Source of the DNA: Thermomucor indicae-seudaticae
Lineage: Eukaryota > Mucoromycota > Mucoromycetes > Mucorales > Lichtheimiaceae
Reading direction: 5' to 3'
DNA: 38,649 nt
NCBI GenBank assembly: GCA_000787465.1
Contig: JSYX01000316.1
Coordinates: 1 to 38,649, forward strand
Shown here: positions 1 through 12,100 of the stretch, in pieces
How positions within the stretch are numbered: position 1 is the first letter of the stretch
Layout: the number at the start of each line of letters is the position of its first letter
The notes under the pieces: generated by a model
What the model was told of the DNA's origin: nothing
Database searches by the model: none
The model's input: the letters and a program-made list of their open reading frames with translations, nothing else
Program-made: the position numbers and the translations under genes

Positions 1-2
1 TC

Positions 3-167
3 ACTTTGATAGGAGTGTCAAAAACCCTGTCGAGAGATGGAGCACCTTTCCCTCCTTTCCGAAGAACGAACAAGCAATCAAGGTTCACCCTTGCAACTGG
101 AATACTAACTGAAGCGGCACCAGAATTGGTTCCTGACTCCAACCCCGAGACGGAGGAAAGAAAATAG
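3..167 (+). CDS. Possible 3'-terminal exon of a gene entering from the left edge
   Basis: One plus-strand frame is open from the window edge to a TAG and encodes about 54 residues with a hydrophilic, acidic tail ending in DSNPETEERK. The stop lies about 33 bp from the stop of the convergent Pin1-like gene, which fits the tight tail-to-tail spacing used throughout this window. No family is recognisable from so short a piece. The opposite strand is also open here in one frame, so the call rests on spacing and composition and remains weak. Confidence 0.35.
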   Translation, partial: TLIGVSKTLSRDGAPFPPFRRTNKQSRFTLATGILTEAAPELVPDSNPETEERK

Positions 168-200
168 CCATATTTTAACTCTAGAAAAACGTATATTGTA

Positions 201-776
201 TTAGGCAGTTCTGAGAATCAGGTGAACACCACTATCTGTCCAAACAGGTTGGCTCAGCTCTCCGACTTGAAGGGCAAACGCCGCATCTTCAAAAGGTTTC
301 TGCATCTGACCGCGTTCAAAGTATCCGAGGTCACCACCGCGCTTTGCGCTTGAACAATCCGAAAAATTCGTCGCTAAAGCAGACAGGGTCTCTTCTCCGG
401 CCTCGATTTTGCGTTGGTAATCGAGTAAGATCTGTAGCGCTTCGTCTCTAGTCCTTGTAATGGTTTCCTGCATATCGTTTTGCTTTAGTATAACGAAACT
501 ACTTGGAGAGATTCCTTTTTTTTAACCTCTCGCCACGAGCTGGGTCGTCTCGAATCCTTGTGCTTCACCAACAAGTGACTCACGCGAACACGTTCATTCT
601 CAGAAGAGGCTGGTGGAGGATCCCATCGGCTTTCCTTGGTTACCGTGTTAAAGTAGTAATCTTTGTTGTAGGTTCGCGAATGTCGGATGACCCAGTTGGG
701 TGGCAAGTTCTAAAGATCTCATTCATTCGCGCTCTTGTCGACAATTCTTCCCCGTGAGAAAGAAAAAACTCACCAT
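201..776 (-). CDS. ESS1: Pin1/Ess1-type peptidyl-prolyl cis-trans isomerase (WW + parvulin)
   Basis: Phospho-Ser/Thr-Pro-specific prolyl isomerase of the nuclear Ess1/Pin1 family, which acts on the RNA polymerase II C-terminal domain and on cell-cycle proteins. Exons, in transcription order, are 776-774, 709-527 and 467-201, giving about 150 residues (human Pin1 has 163). The N-terminal WW domain has both tryptophans ([17 protein letters not shown] and SRWDPPP). It is followed by the parvulin signature [18 protein letters not shown], which contains the phosphate-binding basic loop KxSRRPSSW, then by [18 protein letters not shown] and the C-terminal [19 protein letters not shown]. The second exon has no ATG of its own. 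An ATG followed directly by GTGAGT at 776-771, spliced to TTTAG|AAC, gives a start MNLPPNW, so the first coding exon is probably a single codon. The family call is firm; the exact start is less so. Confidence 0.9.
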
Positions 777-979
777 GATATGTGTGCTTTGACCTATAAA
801 AGGACTTAGTCGTGTTCATTGATTCGATGCCTCAAGATGCGCATGCTCACCCCTTAATGAAACACTTTCGAAGTGGAGAAAGTGCAAGAGTGTGGGATAC
901 TCTCGCGCGGACTACGAAATGCCAATGCAAAAAGTCCATGTCCGATACAGGATCGGCTTTATTCATTGCAGTTCTTAAT

Positions 980-2356
980 TTACAGGTACTTTGCTTCAAA
1001 ATAGTTTGTAGCAGCCGAAATAGCCATGCGCTGCATTAATCCCAGTTTCTTTTCTTTCTTCTCCTCGTCATCGTCCTCATTGTCATCTGAGCAAGCATGT
1101 TCTTGGATAAGCTTGGAGATCTGCAGCAGAACGCGTGAGTAACCGACGTCCCTGCACCTTTAAGTGCATCAAACTTTATACCTCTGCAGCAGCCAGACCG
1201 GCAATGACTTCCTTGGTCAGCGAATGGTGAACTTCTTCACCTTCTTCTTCCTTCTTCTTTTCCCAGGCACGCACAGCCTCAAAGGCTGCTGCACCAGCAA
1301 GGAGTTCATAGCTGAACTTGGCCTTCTTCTTTTCCTTGTACACCTTTTTATGAGCCTGCTGCAGGTCTTCTTCCTTCAAGAGTTCCCTTTTATTGTCGCC
1401 CCAGCCAAACCAGCTGCCAAACCAGGCACGGAACCGAGCACGTTTGCTATCGTCTTCTTCTTCATCTTCTGAGTCCACGGGACGTGGTGGGTCACCGAGC
1501 TCAATGGTCCACAGCTGATTCAACGCTTCGGCCAAGTTTTCTTTGCGCTTATAGACCATCACACGCGCGTTAGGTCCTTCTTCAGCGCCCTTGATGTCAA
1601 ATACAGTAGAGGGATCATGTAGCAGATAAATGAATCCGTGCTCAATATCATAACCGAATCGTTGATCTTTTGCCTAGATAATAACCGGGATCAATTAACC
1701 ATTGGGATCAGCATATATGCTTGCAAAATCTTCTTACGATCTCGAGTTCCTTCATTCGTCCAAGGAACAAATGCTGCTCTGCCGTGAAAATAGCTTCCTT
1801 GCTATTTTAGCGCGGTCTGGAGCAATAACTTTATTAAGCTTTCCTTCCTACCCATAAAGGTTCCTGAACGATCAACGTCCAATACGAGACCCGTAGCCTT
1901 GTTGGTGAGAAAGCCTATTATCATTATGTGAAAGAATAAGCACCGCGCGCCAAGAAAAAAGGAGAATTGTGTGTGTATACCGTTCTGGTGAATCCATAGC
2001 TGACTGTCGCGTTCAGGCGACTGTTCCTTTTTCTCTTGCATAAAGATCTTTGCACCATCCTATGTTTTTATGGGTAGACAGGACGACCATGAGCTGACAT
2101 ACACTCCCGAGTACGCGTCTCAGTTTGACTGCTGTCTTTTAATGTACCTTCGCGTTGGCAGGGTCTTCCACATCAATCACCAAACCATTCAGTCTGGAGA
2201 TGATGTAAAAGTAACCGATAGGAAAGTGATTCTCCTCAACTGTCATGGTTCTTTCCTTTTGAAAACGAAAGAAAGAGAAAAGAAAAATGAGAAAAAGCAT
2301 TTTTATTAGTAACCTTTTAGGTGTCCAAGCCCGATGGCTGGTGTTACTTTCTGCAT
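980..2356 (-). CDS. Ricin-B-type lectin (CBM13) fused to a CipC/DUF3759 domain
   Basis: About 310 residues from seven exons (2356-2348, 2255-2148, 2059-1981, 1914-1852, 1778-1738, 1673-1182, 1120-980). Residues about 14-160 form beta-trefoil repeats of the ricin-B/CBM13 carbohydrate-binding fold, seen as GYFYIISRLNGLVIDV, QLWIHQNGFLTNKATGLVLDV, AKDQRFGYD and NQLWTIEL. An acidic linker and a tryptophan-rich stretch (RAWFGSWFGWG) follow. The C-terminal DUF3759/CipC domain contains ELLAGAAAFEAVRAWE and HHSLTKEVIAGLAAAE, then a charged tail. CipC is a fungal stress- or hyphal-induced protein of unknown mechanism. There is no signal peptide, so an intracellular sugar-binding role is inferred. The start at 2356 uses a 9-nt first exon, a TACTAAT branch site and a long pyrimidine tract; the alternative start is the in-frame ATG at 2246. 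Confidence 0.82.
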
Positions 2357-2791
2357 GGTGATACCAGACGGACGGAAGGCCCATCCTTCCGTTTCTACTC
2401 TCTATGTAATGCTTGTCAATATAGAAGCTCGCCCACTTTTATACCCAATTCAAATAAACACTCGAGTCCCGATATTGACACTCATGCATAGGAAGAACCG
2501 CACCCGATTGATACTTGCGCAATTTTATTACGCGTTTGCATAGGTTACAAATGAGCTGTCAGAACAACGCAGCCGTTGTCAAGCCTGTATGCTCTGGTGC
2601 TCTTCTCATCATTGATTGGGCAGAAACTGTGATACGAATTCAACTCGATCGGGGCATGGGCATCTCTCTTTCTCTTTTTCGCAGTAAAATAGTCAGCCGC
2701 TGACATCCTTGTGCTACTGGTATAAGAAGATCGGTTACCACGCTTGTTGACTCCTTTCCCCTTTTTCCCTCTCTTATTCGTATTTGATACT
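2357..2791. other. Divergent intergenic region
   Basis: Between the lectin gene (minus) and the HAD phosphatase gene (plus). It holds the minus-strand TATA box and a pyrimidine-rich stretch just before the plus-strand start. Short ORFs are present on both strands, but none has codon or family support. Confidence 0.5.
2436..2443 (-). promoter_or_regulatory. TATA box of the CBM13-DUF3759 gene
   Basis: TATAAAAG on the minus strand, 80 bp upstream of the proposed start at 2356. It is the best core-promoter match between this gene and the divergent HAD phosphatase gene. Confidence 0.5.
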
Positions 2792-3876
2792 ATGGCACCT
2801 ACAGCTACGCCCTCAGAAATAATTGATTTCAGTAATATACGTATGGTTGCTTCCGACTTGGACGGCACGCTTATCGTGGGTCAATTTAATGCGTAAATAA
2901 TCTGTCTCTCTCTACATGCATCAGTTTTGTTTGTTTGCATATCAACCCGCGTGTTTGTTTCTTGCAGGGGTCAATTGACACAGCGTACAGTGGACGTGCT
3001 CCATGCACTTGAGGCCAAGGGCATCCGTATCGTCTTCGCCTCAGGCCGCCCACCGCGCACCATGATACGCGCCGTTGAACAGGCACAGCTCAAGAATCTC
3101 ATGGTGATCTGCTGCAATGGTGCGCAAGTCCTGGACAGCCACACCATGTCGATTGTGAAGCGGTTCTCGATCCCGCCCGAACATGTCAAGGCCATCTGCA
3201 CCAAAGTGAAAGATGCCCTGGGCGACACGGCATTCATTGGCGTCGAGAGCGGTGCCACGTTCAAGTGCGAAGCCGGCTACGCCAAGAAGCGGCAGCACGC
3301 CATGTACCACGAATATATCACGGTGGACGATCCCAGAACCGACTTTTGTAATGACGCGGTCGAAAAGATTATCGTCGTCCACGAATCCTGGCCGGCCGAC
3401 CAACTGTATAAGTTCCTCATGGAGAATATCTTTAATGAACCCCAATGGTTGGATATCATTTGCCCCACCTTTTCGAGTCTGCACTTTGTCGAGATCTCGG
3501 CCGCGAATGTGTCCAAGGCGACCGCGTTAAAGTATCTTTGTGAGAAGCTCGAAATTGGTCAGGATCAGCTCATGGCTTTTGGTGATATGCCGAATGATTT
3601 GGAAATGATAAAGTTTGCAGGTAAAAAAAAGCGTTAAACACCTCCATAAGGCCGTAAACGATCACTTACAAGAAAGGTGGATGGAACAGGGATCGGTGTG
3701 GCCATGGGCAATGCTCACCCAGATGTCAAAGCAGCTGCCAGTAAGTGGAACTCCTTCCGTTTTATCTTTATAACAATAGGGATTAAATATGTCCATGATC
3801 TAAAGGCTTGGTGACAAAGACCAACGTCGAGGACGGCGTCGCCGTTGTGTTGGAAAAGATGCTCGAGCAACTCTAG
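2792..3876 (+). CDS. Cof-type HAD-superfamily (IIB) phosphatase
   Basis: Four exons (2792-2892, 2968-3620, 3690-3740, 3806-3876) encode 291 residues. Motif I is VASDLDGTL with the nucleophilic Asp, motif II is FASGRPP, and the C-terminal motifs III/IV are FGDMPNDLEMIKFAGIGVAMGNAHPDVKAA with a conserved Lys just before them. This is the Cof/YbiV subfamily of Mg-dependent phosphatases acting on small phosphorylated metabolites such as sugar phosphates; the substrate cannot be predicted. The long central cap (about residues 95-200) fits type IIB. Intron phases join cleanly and restore the conserved FAGIGVAMGNA. The stop lies 67 bp from the convergent DPM3 stop. Confidence 0.88.
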
Positions 3877-3943
3877 ATTTGTCGTACTTTCAGGCAACCG
3901 AATCAGAAAGAAGGAGTGTTTATTCTGTAAGCTTGGTATATTA

Positions 3944-4341
3944 TTAGATAGAAACGCCTTTAGACCGCAGATCCGCCTTGGCCTGTTGAATTTCCTGTAA
4001 TGAAATATAAGCATAAAAGAGACACAACAAGCCATTTATCAAACTTGCCCCCATTAACTCATTATATGCTTCAGGGCAGTCACTAAACGTCATGACATGC
4101 CATCCAAGATATCCCAAACTGTAGGAACCAAACGTCATAAGGCACCACCACGGAAACTTGTAGTAGTAGCAATGAGCATCTCGCTTGCGGCTTGCACCGA
4201 CCATTTATACACAGACGCGCTTACCACTGGGATAATCTTGTTTTGAATAACATCAGGAAATGGAATTAAACCAAAGAATAATACAGTGTAGATTATAGCG
4301 GCTATTCCTAGTGTTGTAAATGCCTCTGTTGCTCGCGTCAT
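3944..4341 (-). CDS. DPM3: Dolichol-phosphate mannosyltransferase subunit 3 (DPM3)
   Basis: Exons 4341-4225, 4156-4049 and 3994-3944 give 91 residues, against 92 in human DPM3. DPM3 is the small ER-membrane subunit that tethers and stabilises the catalytic subunit of dolichol-phosphate-mannose synthase, which supplies mannose for N-glycans, GPI anchors and O-mannosylation. Two N-terminal hydrophobic helices (GIAAIIYTVLFFGLIPF and WWCLMTFGSYSLGYLGW) precede the family signature TFSDCPEAYNELMGEIQQAKADLRSKGV. The last intron has the donor GG|GCAAGT and is read as a GC-AG intron. It is 54 nt and stop-free, so retention would add 18 residues without a frameshift. The gene is divergent from RPC40, with 117 bp between starts. 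Confidence 0.88.
3995..4048 (-). other. GC-AG intron of DPM3, in frame and stop-free
   Basis: The donor GCAAGT matches the strong consensus of GC-AG introns and the acceptor is TTTCATTACAG. Removing it joins NELMG to EIQQAKADL as in the family. Its length is a multiple of three and it contains no stop in the reading frame. Confidence 0.7.
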
Positions 4342-4458
4342 GACGGAGGCTAATCAGGATGAAGAAGAGCTATGCAGAAAGATGGGAAATGACTATCGGG
4401 AGTTCAAATCAATAACTGCCAACTTTGTTTTTTCATCCAACTTTTTTTTTGTCAAGCC

Positions 4459-5829
4459 ATGCCAGGAGTAAAGCTGCCCGAACATGTCGAGCTGTTACGT
4501 ACGCGCGTAATGGTCGAGCGTGATCGTGTCTACAGCGTATGTCAGAAAATCACCACGCCGATTTCAGAATGAGCAATGTCCAACTTGTTTTACTCATAGG
4601 TCAGCGGCAGCGATTATCCTCACCAGTACCCAGGCATCAGCAATGCGTGGGATCTCGAGGAATTCAAACGAGTAGGGTGTTAGCAAGTCGGTAGAGACTA
4701 AGAAATACAAGATACTGACAGTAGCGCTAGAAATTCCGAGTCAAGATCAACCGGCTTACACCCGACAATATCGAATTTGATCTCATTGGCATTGATGCAT
4801 CGATTGCCAATGCCTTTCGGCGTATTTTGATTGCCGAAGTACCGACCATGGCCATTGAGAAAGTCTATGTCTCCAACAACACATCCATTATTCACGACGA
4901 AGTGCTGGCACATCGCTTGGGCCTGATACCCATCAAGGCGGATCCGCAAATGTTTGACTTCAAGAGCGGTAAAGAAGGATACGTACAGGGAAAGGAAGTA
5001 ATTATTGATCTATCTATGTTTAGAGGATGAGGGACCGACGGATATGAACACATTGGTCTTCAAGCTTAAAGTGAAATGCGAAAATAACCCTAATGCTGCA
5101 CCTGACGAAACCGATCCAAAAAAGAAATATATCAACAGCCACGGTAACCTATTCTTCTTTTGGCCTCTCTCTCCCCTCTATGTGGATATTGACAATATAT
5201 ATATAAAGTCTACTCGAAAGATCTGGTATGGGAGCCCAAGGGAACACAAGCAGAGCGATTCAAAAACAACCCAATTCGACCGGTGCATGACGATATCTTG
5301 ATTGCCAAACTACGTCCTGGTCAAGAAATCGATATGGAACTTCACTGTCACAAGGGAATAGGTAAAGAGCATGCCAAATGGTCGCCTGTGGCTACGGCGT
5401 CGTATCGGCTACTGCCAGAAATCACCATTCTGCAGCCGATCACCGGTGATGCTGCCGAACGGTTCCAGAAGTGCTTTGCGCCCGGTGTGATTGACGTTGT
5501 GGAGGAAAACGGTGTAAAGGTGGCCAAGGTTGTGAATCCTCGTAAAGATACAGTGAGCAGAGAAGTGTTACGGCATAAAGAGTTTCAGGACAAGGTGCGC
5601 TTGACCCGTGTTCGAGATCACTTTATCTGTAAGTGTGCTTGATGGGGTTAGTTTATTACTAGGACAGTCGTGCTGATTGACTGGAACTATTATAGTCAAT
5701 GTTGAAACTACCGGCATTATTCCACCTCAAGATTTATTCACTTTGGCTGTAAAAGTACTTATGGAAAAGATCAAAGTAGTTCAGGCACCATTACAGAATC
5801 TGAGTAAAGCATCATCATCTGAGCAATAA
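4459..5829 (+). CDS. RPC40: RNA polymerases I and III subunit AC40 (RPC40/POLR1C)
   Basis: Six exons (4459-4536, 4600-4671, 4731-4968, 5024-5143, 5209-5628, 5696-5829) encode 353 residues; yeast Rpc40 has 335. AC40 is the alpha-like assembly subunit shared by Pol I and Pol III and pairs with AC19. The alpha dimerisation motif is clear: [28 protein letters not shown], then [17 protein letters not shown]. The insert domain follows ([51 protein letters not shown]), and the C-terminal helix is [26 protein letters not shown]. All introns keep phase. The gene is convergent with DAHP synthase, with only about 43 bp between stops. Confidence 0.95.
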
Positions 5830-5872
5830 ATCTATTATCTACATGTGCATTTCATACGGCAACAGAAGACAT

Positions 5873-7127
<1,255 letters not shown>

Positions 7128-7165
7128 GACAGATAGTATGTAATAGTAGTGTACGTAAAGAAGAA

Positions 7166-7173
7166 TATAAAAG
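7166..7173 (+). promoter_or_regulatory. TATA box in the DAHP synthase / MTQ2 divergent promoter
   Basis: TATAAAAG on the plus strand, about 100 bp upstream of the MTQ2 start, inside the 145-bp region shared with the divergent DAHP synthase gene. Confidence 0.4.
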
Positions 7174-7272
7174 ATGTCTCTGGCTTATTTTTAAAAGGAC
7201 TACCGGGACACTTTGTTGTCACTGCCTGACCAGCCAGAGGAAAAATTCACTCTCCCCCTTCCTGCTTGCTTA

Positions 7273-8180
7273 ATGATCCCAACACCTGATCTCTCTCATT
7301 TGACTAGCCAAGACTTTAACAAGATCTACGAACCTGCTGGTAAAAAGCTCGGCGAATCAGCCGTAATATGCAGGTTTATTTCTGTTTTAGTTAACTATGT
7401 CCTTTGCTCCCCTGTCTCTATATAGAGGACACGTTTCTCTTATTGGACGCTTTGGAACAAGATGAAGACTGGTTAAAATCTTTGCAACCAACCGTTTGTC
7501 TTGAAATTGGGTACGTGCTTGTTTGCTCCAACATTTCAAACTGGTCCTAAACCGTCGTCACCGCCTCCCCTAGTTCAGGTTCAGGGTGCGTCATTACTTT
7601 GCTAGGCAAGATTGTCGGTGCAAACAATGCTGGTATAACAAGAAGAAGCCAAGGCACACGCATTATAAATCTAAGCGGTTACATAGTTTACTTTACAACC
7701 GACATCAATCCTCACGCGTGTTCAGCAACACGAAAAACAGGTTTGCATAATGGTATCCCGAATGTAGAACCCGTCCAGACAACACTCGCATCATCCCTGT
7801 TGCCGAGGCTTTATCATGCCGTCGATGTATTATGCTTTAACCCTCCTTACGTTGTCACACCACCTGAAGAAGTCGGTGGCCAGGGTATTGAAGCAGCCTG
7901 GGCAGGTGGTATTGACGGTCGACAAGTCATTGATGAAATGCTGCCATTTGTCGAGGTATAGTCACATGCTCTCTCTCTTCCGTTATCTTCTTGCTAACCT
8001 CTCCGGGCGGATTAGAAACTCCTGTCTGACAAAGGTGTGTTTTATCTGCTGTTGATAAACGAGAATCGGCCCGGAGAAGTGGCCGATATATTAAAGACGC
8101 AGTATCACTTGAAAGCCGATATTGTACTGGAACGTCGTGCCGGAAGAGAGAAACAATACATTATAAAAGTCCAACGGTAA
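7273..8180 (+). CDS. MTQ2: eRF1 glutamine N5-methyltransferase (HemK2/MTQ2)
   Basis: Class I SAM-dependent methyltransferase that, with the zinc-binding partner Trm112, methylates the GGQ glutamine of release factor eRF1. Five exons (7273-7339, 7426-7510, 7574-7632, 7687-7955, 8016-8180) give 214 residues, the same length as human HEMK2. Signatures are YEPAEDTFLLLDAL, the SAM loop CLEIGSGSGCV, the acidic strand YFTTDINPHAC, the catalytic NPPYVVTPPEE and the C-terminal KGVFYLLLINENRP. All four introns keep phase, and the first ATG in the exon gives the expected N-terminus. The stop lies only 16 bp from the stop of the convergent DUF1770-like gene. Confidence 0.93.
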
Positions 8181-8196
8181 TAGTTGTTTATTTTAT

Positions 8197-8803
8197 TTAA
8201 CGCAGCGAGAGTTCAGGGTGAGTAGTCGTCGTCGTCATGAATGAAGGACGAATAAGTTTGCTGTAAACAGGATCGGTCTGGTTATCTGGTCTAAAAACGC
8301 GAGATGTCTTGAAAGAACAAAGCTTACCTAAACCATTTTGCGATACCGTATTTAAGGCCACGAACAAAGGACGATGATGATGACGCGTCAGCAGTGGTCG
8401 AGGATTTTGCTTCGGCAGCTGCTGGATATTTTGATCTTATCCTGCTCCAACGCCACAAGTGTGACAACAGACACCATGAAAAGCCGTTAATGAACGGCAT
8501 TATAAATTGATTCACCACGACAGCCGACAAGAATATTTGGAGGGGGGTTGCACCTTCTGCCTTCAGTGAGGCAACGGTTTGGTTGAATTGCTGTTCAAAG
8601 CGCATGTCTGGAACAGGTGGACGTGTCAAGCTACCACCACTTGGACGGCGATCATGGAAGGAAAAGGAATCTCGGGCACGATCAATGTCGTGAGCGTCAA
8701 TGGGTTCGCCACTTTCGTAAAACCGTTGGCGGTGTCTTCGTTGTAATTCTATAAGTCGGATAATCTCGTCATCGTAGATATCTGAAGATTCTGTTGCTGC
8801 CAT
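8197..8803 (-). CDS. DUF1770-like protein of unknown function
   Basis: Exon 1 (8803-8328) is continuous. Its TGG TTT AG end abuts the donor GTAAGC, and splicing to TTTACAG|C AAA at 8260 adds 20 residues, giving about 179 in all. Without splicing the same frame stops two codons later (159 residues). The middle section PPVPDMRFEQQFNQTVASLK, followed by NQFIMPFINGFSWCLLSHLWRW, resembles the fungal DUF1770 family (RFEQSY..., then a hydrophobic helix near the C-terminus). The N-terminal half is hydrophilic, and a Ser/Ala-rich stretch precedes the end. One amphipathic or membrane-associated helix is likely. The function is unknown; the family call is from memory of the motif. Confidence 0.7.
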
Positions 8804-8930
8804 GTGTAATAGAGTTGGGTTGGGTCGAGGGAGGCAGACAGCAGGGCGGAATTTCCATCTTTCTCTTCCTTTTTGGGTAGTACATGAAGACTTTCAGTTC
8901 TTTTCAATGTGGGTGTGCAGAAGATTGGGA

Positions 8931-8938
8931 TATAAAAG
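8931..8938 (+). promoter_or_regulatory. TATA box upstream of the P4-ATPase gene
   Basis: TATAAAAG, about 248 bp upstream of the flippase ATG. It implies a long 5' leader or a leader intron. Confidence 0.35.
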
Positions 8939-9136
8939 GGGAGCTGCTTGGAGGTAGATGTTTAATATACAATGGTCTCAATGCGAGAGAGAGAAAGCAG
9001 TACTAAAGCCAAAACAAACCAGTGACAGGGAGCAGGGCTGAGCAAAGGCAAGTTATTCCTCTTCGGGTTGATCATCCATGTCAAAAACCTTTTTTAAACT
9101 GCATTTTTCTTTCTTCTCTGTGGTTACACTGGTCTT

Positions 9137-9163
9137 TCTTTTTTCTTTCTTTCTTTCTTTCTT
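9137..9163 (+). repeat. Pyrimidine (TTTC)n simple repeat in the flippase leader
   Basis: A run of about five TTTC units within a longer T/C-rich tract, immediately upstream of the P4-ATPase start. It is probably 5' leader sequence. Confidence 0.6.
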
Positions 9164-9178
9164 CGTAACATGATATAA

Positions 9179-12100
9179 ATGACTTTTTGGAAACCTAAAA
9201 GAAATCGAAATTGGTTATTTCGATCCCATACGCAACTCGATAATGATATTAGGCGAGACGAAAATTATGAAGAGATTGTTCTACAGTCTCCTCAGGATAA
9301 TACAACGACGGTAAAGCTGCGCCGTATCGCAGGCGGCGAGCGACGTGTCTTTGTCAACTTGCCCCTCCCTAAATACGAAGAGAGAAAGCGGTTTGTGTCC
9401 AACAAGGTGCGCACGTCCAAGTACACCCTCTGGTCGTTTGTACCAAAGAACCTATTTGAGCAGTTCCGGCGTGCAGCCAACATGTACTTTTTAGCCCTGG
9501 CGATCCTGCAGCTCATTCCTTATTTTAGCGTCGGCTCTCCTGTGTTGACTGTATTACCTATCTGCGTCGTGGTCGCCATCACCGCAATCAAGGACGGATT
9601 TGAGGATTATCAGCGGCATAAAGTCGACGCTCGGTATAACGGAAGCATCTCGCATACGCTTGTTGGTTATGAAAATCCAAACTATCCTCCTCCACCGAAA
9701 AAGAAGAAAAAACGACGGTTATTATCATTTGGAAGAAAAGAGTCGGTTCAAAAAGAAGGAGAACGACAAAGAGGCATGTTTGGGAAATCTCTGTCAATGG
9801 ACGTTCGCGTAGGCGACTTTATACTGCTGCGCAACGGCGAAAGTTGTCCTGCAGATGCTGTCCTGCTATCCAGTTCAGACGCAGCATCCATTTGCTTTGT
9901 CGAGACCAAAGACTTGGATGGTGAAACGAACCTCAAGCCCCGCCAAAGCGTTCCTGAGCTGAGCCATCTCCAGTCAGGTGCAGACTGTCTGGACGATGCC
10001 CACTTTTATATTGAAGCAGGGCCACCGACGCCCGATCTCTACAGCTCTGAGGGCACCCTTGTTTTGCTCGATAAAGACGAAGACGGTAGATGGGTGGAGC
10101 GTAAAAAGATTCCGATCGATATCGATAACTTGATCTTGAGAGGACACGTTGTTCGTAACACACAATGGGCGATCGCGGTCGTGTTGTATACCGGCACCGA
10201 GTCCAAGATCATTCTGAATTCTGGCAAGACCCCCAGCAAGCGTAGTCGGATAGAAAAGCAAATGAATCATCAAGTCATTATCGCATTTGTCGTCTTGTTT
10301 TTTCTTTGCCTCATATGCGCCATTTTTTCGGGCGTCATGAAGAGTCAAGACGGTCAAGACGCTGGTAATCAAATGTATTCTGGCCAATCTGGTTCACCGG
10401 CTTTTATCGGATTCACCAACTTTTGGTAATAATGTTTGGACGGCCGTAATATCGAGAAAGAGAGATTGACTTTACTGTCTCTTAGGTCGAGTTTGATCAT
10501 CTTCCAAAATATTATTCCAATCTCTCTGTATGTTTCTATCGAGTTTGTTAAAACGTTCCAGGCATATTTCATTTGGAGCGACTTGGATATGTATGATGAA
10601 GCAACCGACACCACCTGTATACCCAAATCTGTAAGTCGAACCAATTTCTTTTTCTTCTTCAGCAGCTATACGATCTCTAAGCCATGACCTACAGTGGAAC
10701 TTATCGGATGAGCTTGGGCAAGTGGAATATCTGTTTTCGGATAAGACTGGTACGCTTACCCGAAACATGATGGAGTTTCGTGAGTGTACAGTTGGCGGCA
10801 AGCGATACGGCAACAACGGATTTGCACCAGTGTCGGAAGGTGCGAGAGGACACAGCAACCACCAGCAGCAGGAACAGTCGCCTACTGCAACAACACCAGA
10901 GGAAGGAGACGGACAAGCGACGACAGGTCTTTTGTTGTCAGTGTCATCATCGTTATCATCCTCAGAAAAGAACGATTCTGAGAAGGAACGTCAAGCCATC
11001 TTTGAAGAATACAAGGCAGCATTGCAATCGCTGTTTAAACCTCGCTACAGTAGCCTGGATATCGATCGATTACCCTTTGCAGACCCACGCGTGTTTCATG
11101 ATTTGTCGCAACAGAATAATGGCGGCGATACGATCAAGGAGTTCTTTATGCTGTTGGCGCTGTGCCATACCGTGCTAGTCGACAGGATCGACCGTGATGG
11201 CAAAGTGATTGCTGCAGCTAGCGTAGATGATGATGAGGATATGGAAGAAGAACAGCAGCAGCAACCTGAGGTGGCAGAAGACGCGGCGGAAAGGAAGCAT
11301 GGGTCAAGAGAGACGATGCGCCGACGATTCAAGGATGGCTTGAAGCGCAAAGCGAAAAAGTTGACTCGGCGTTCACGAGGAAAAGAATTCGAGTCGATCA
11401 CAAACGTAAAGCGACCCGACATTGTTGATCCTACGGTGCAAGAGCAGCTGGTGTACAAGGCAGAGTCACCGGACGAGGCAGCTTTGGTGGATGCAGCCAA
11501 GAATCTCGGATTCGTGTTTGTGGCTCGAAAAGGACGAAGGCTGATAGTCGATATAATGGGAACCGAGTACAGCTTTGAGTTGCTGCACGTCCTGGAATTC
11601 AATCCGACACGGAGGCGCATGAGTGTTATCGTGCGTCGACCAGAGCCCTGGAACGACATTGTGCTGTACTGCAAGGGCGCCGATAACGTGGTACGGGAGC
11701 GCTTGGCTCCTTCACAATGGTTGCAACAGACGCAACAGGACATTGATAAGTTTTCGAATGATGGTCTGCGGACACTGATGTTGGCATACAAGGTCCTCAG
11801 TCAAGAAGAGTACGATGCTTTCGATGCAGAGCTCAACGCAGCTAGCACCGCTCTGGAAAAGAGGGCGGAAAAAGTAGAAAAGGTCCAGGATGCGATGGAG
11901 AGAGACTTGACTCTGCTGGGGGCTACAGGAGTCGAAGACAAGTTGCAGGAAGGAGTTCCGCAGTGCATTAAAGACCTTCGACGAGCAGGGATCAAGATTT
12001 GGGTCCTGACAGGCGATAAACTTGAGACGGCTATCAATATTGGTTATGCGAGCCACCTTTTGGATAACAAGATGCACCTTTGGACATTGCGTGGACCTTG

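Noticed and set aside
795..802. TATAAAAG on the plus strand
   Set aside because: No plus-strand gene follows; the downstream ORF (827-1039) overlaps the end of the lectin gene antisense and looks random.
1164..1472. Plus-strand ORF of 102 codons
   Set aside because: It is the antisense shadow of the Glu/Lys-rich DUF3759 exon; its Leu/Phe richness follows from that composition.
2545..2868. Minus-strand 107-codon ORF rich in Lys/Arg
   Set aside because: It runs antisense through the first exon of the HAD phosphatase gene and has no support of its own.
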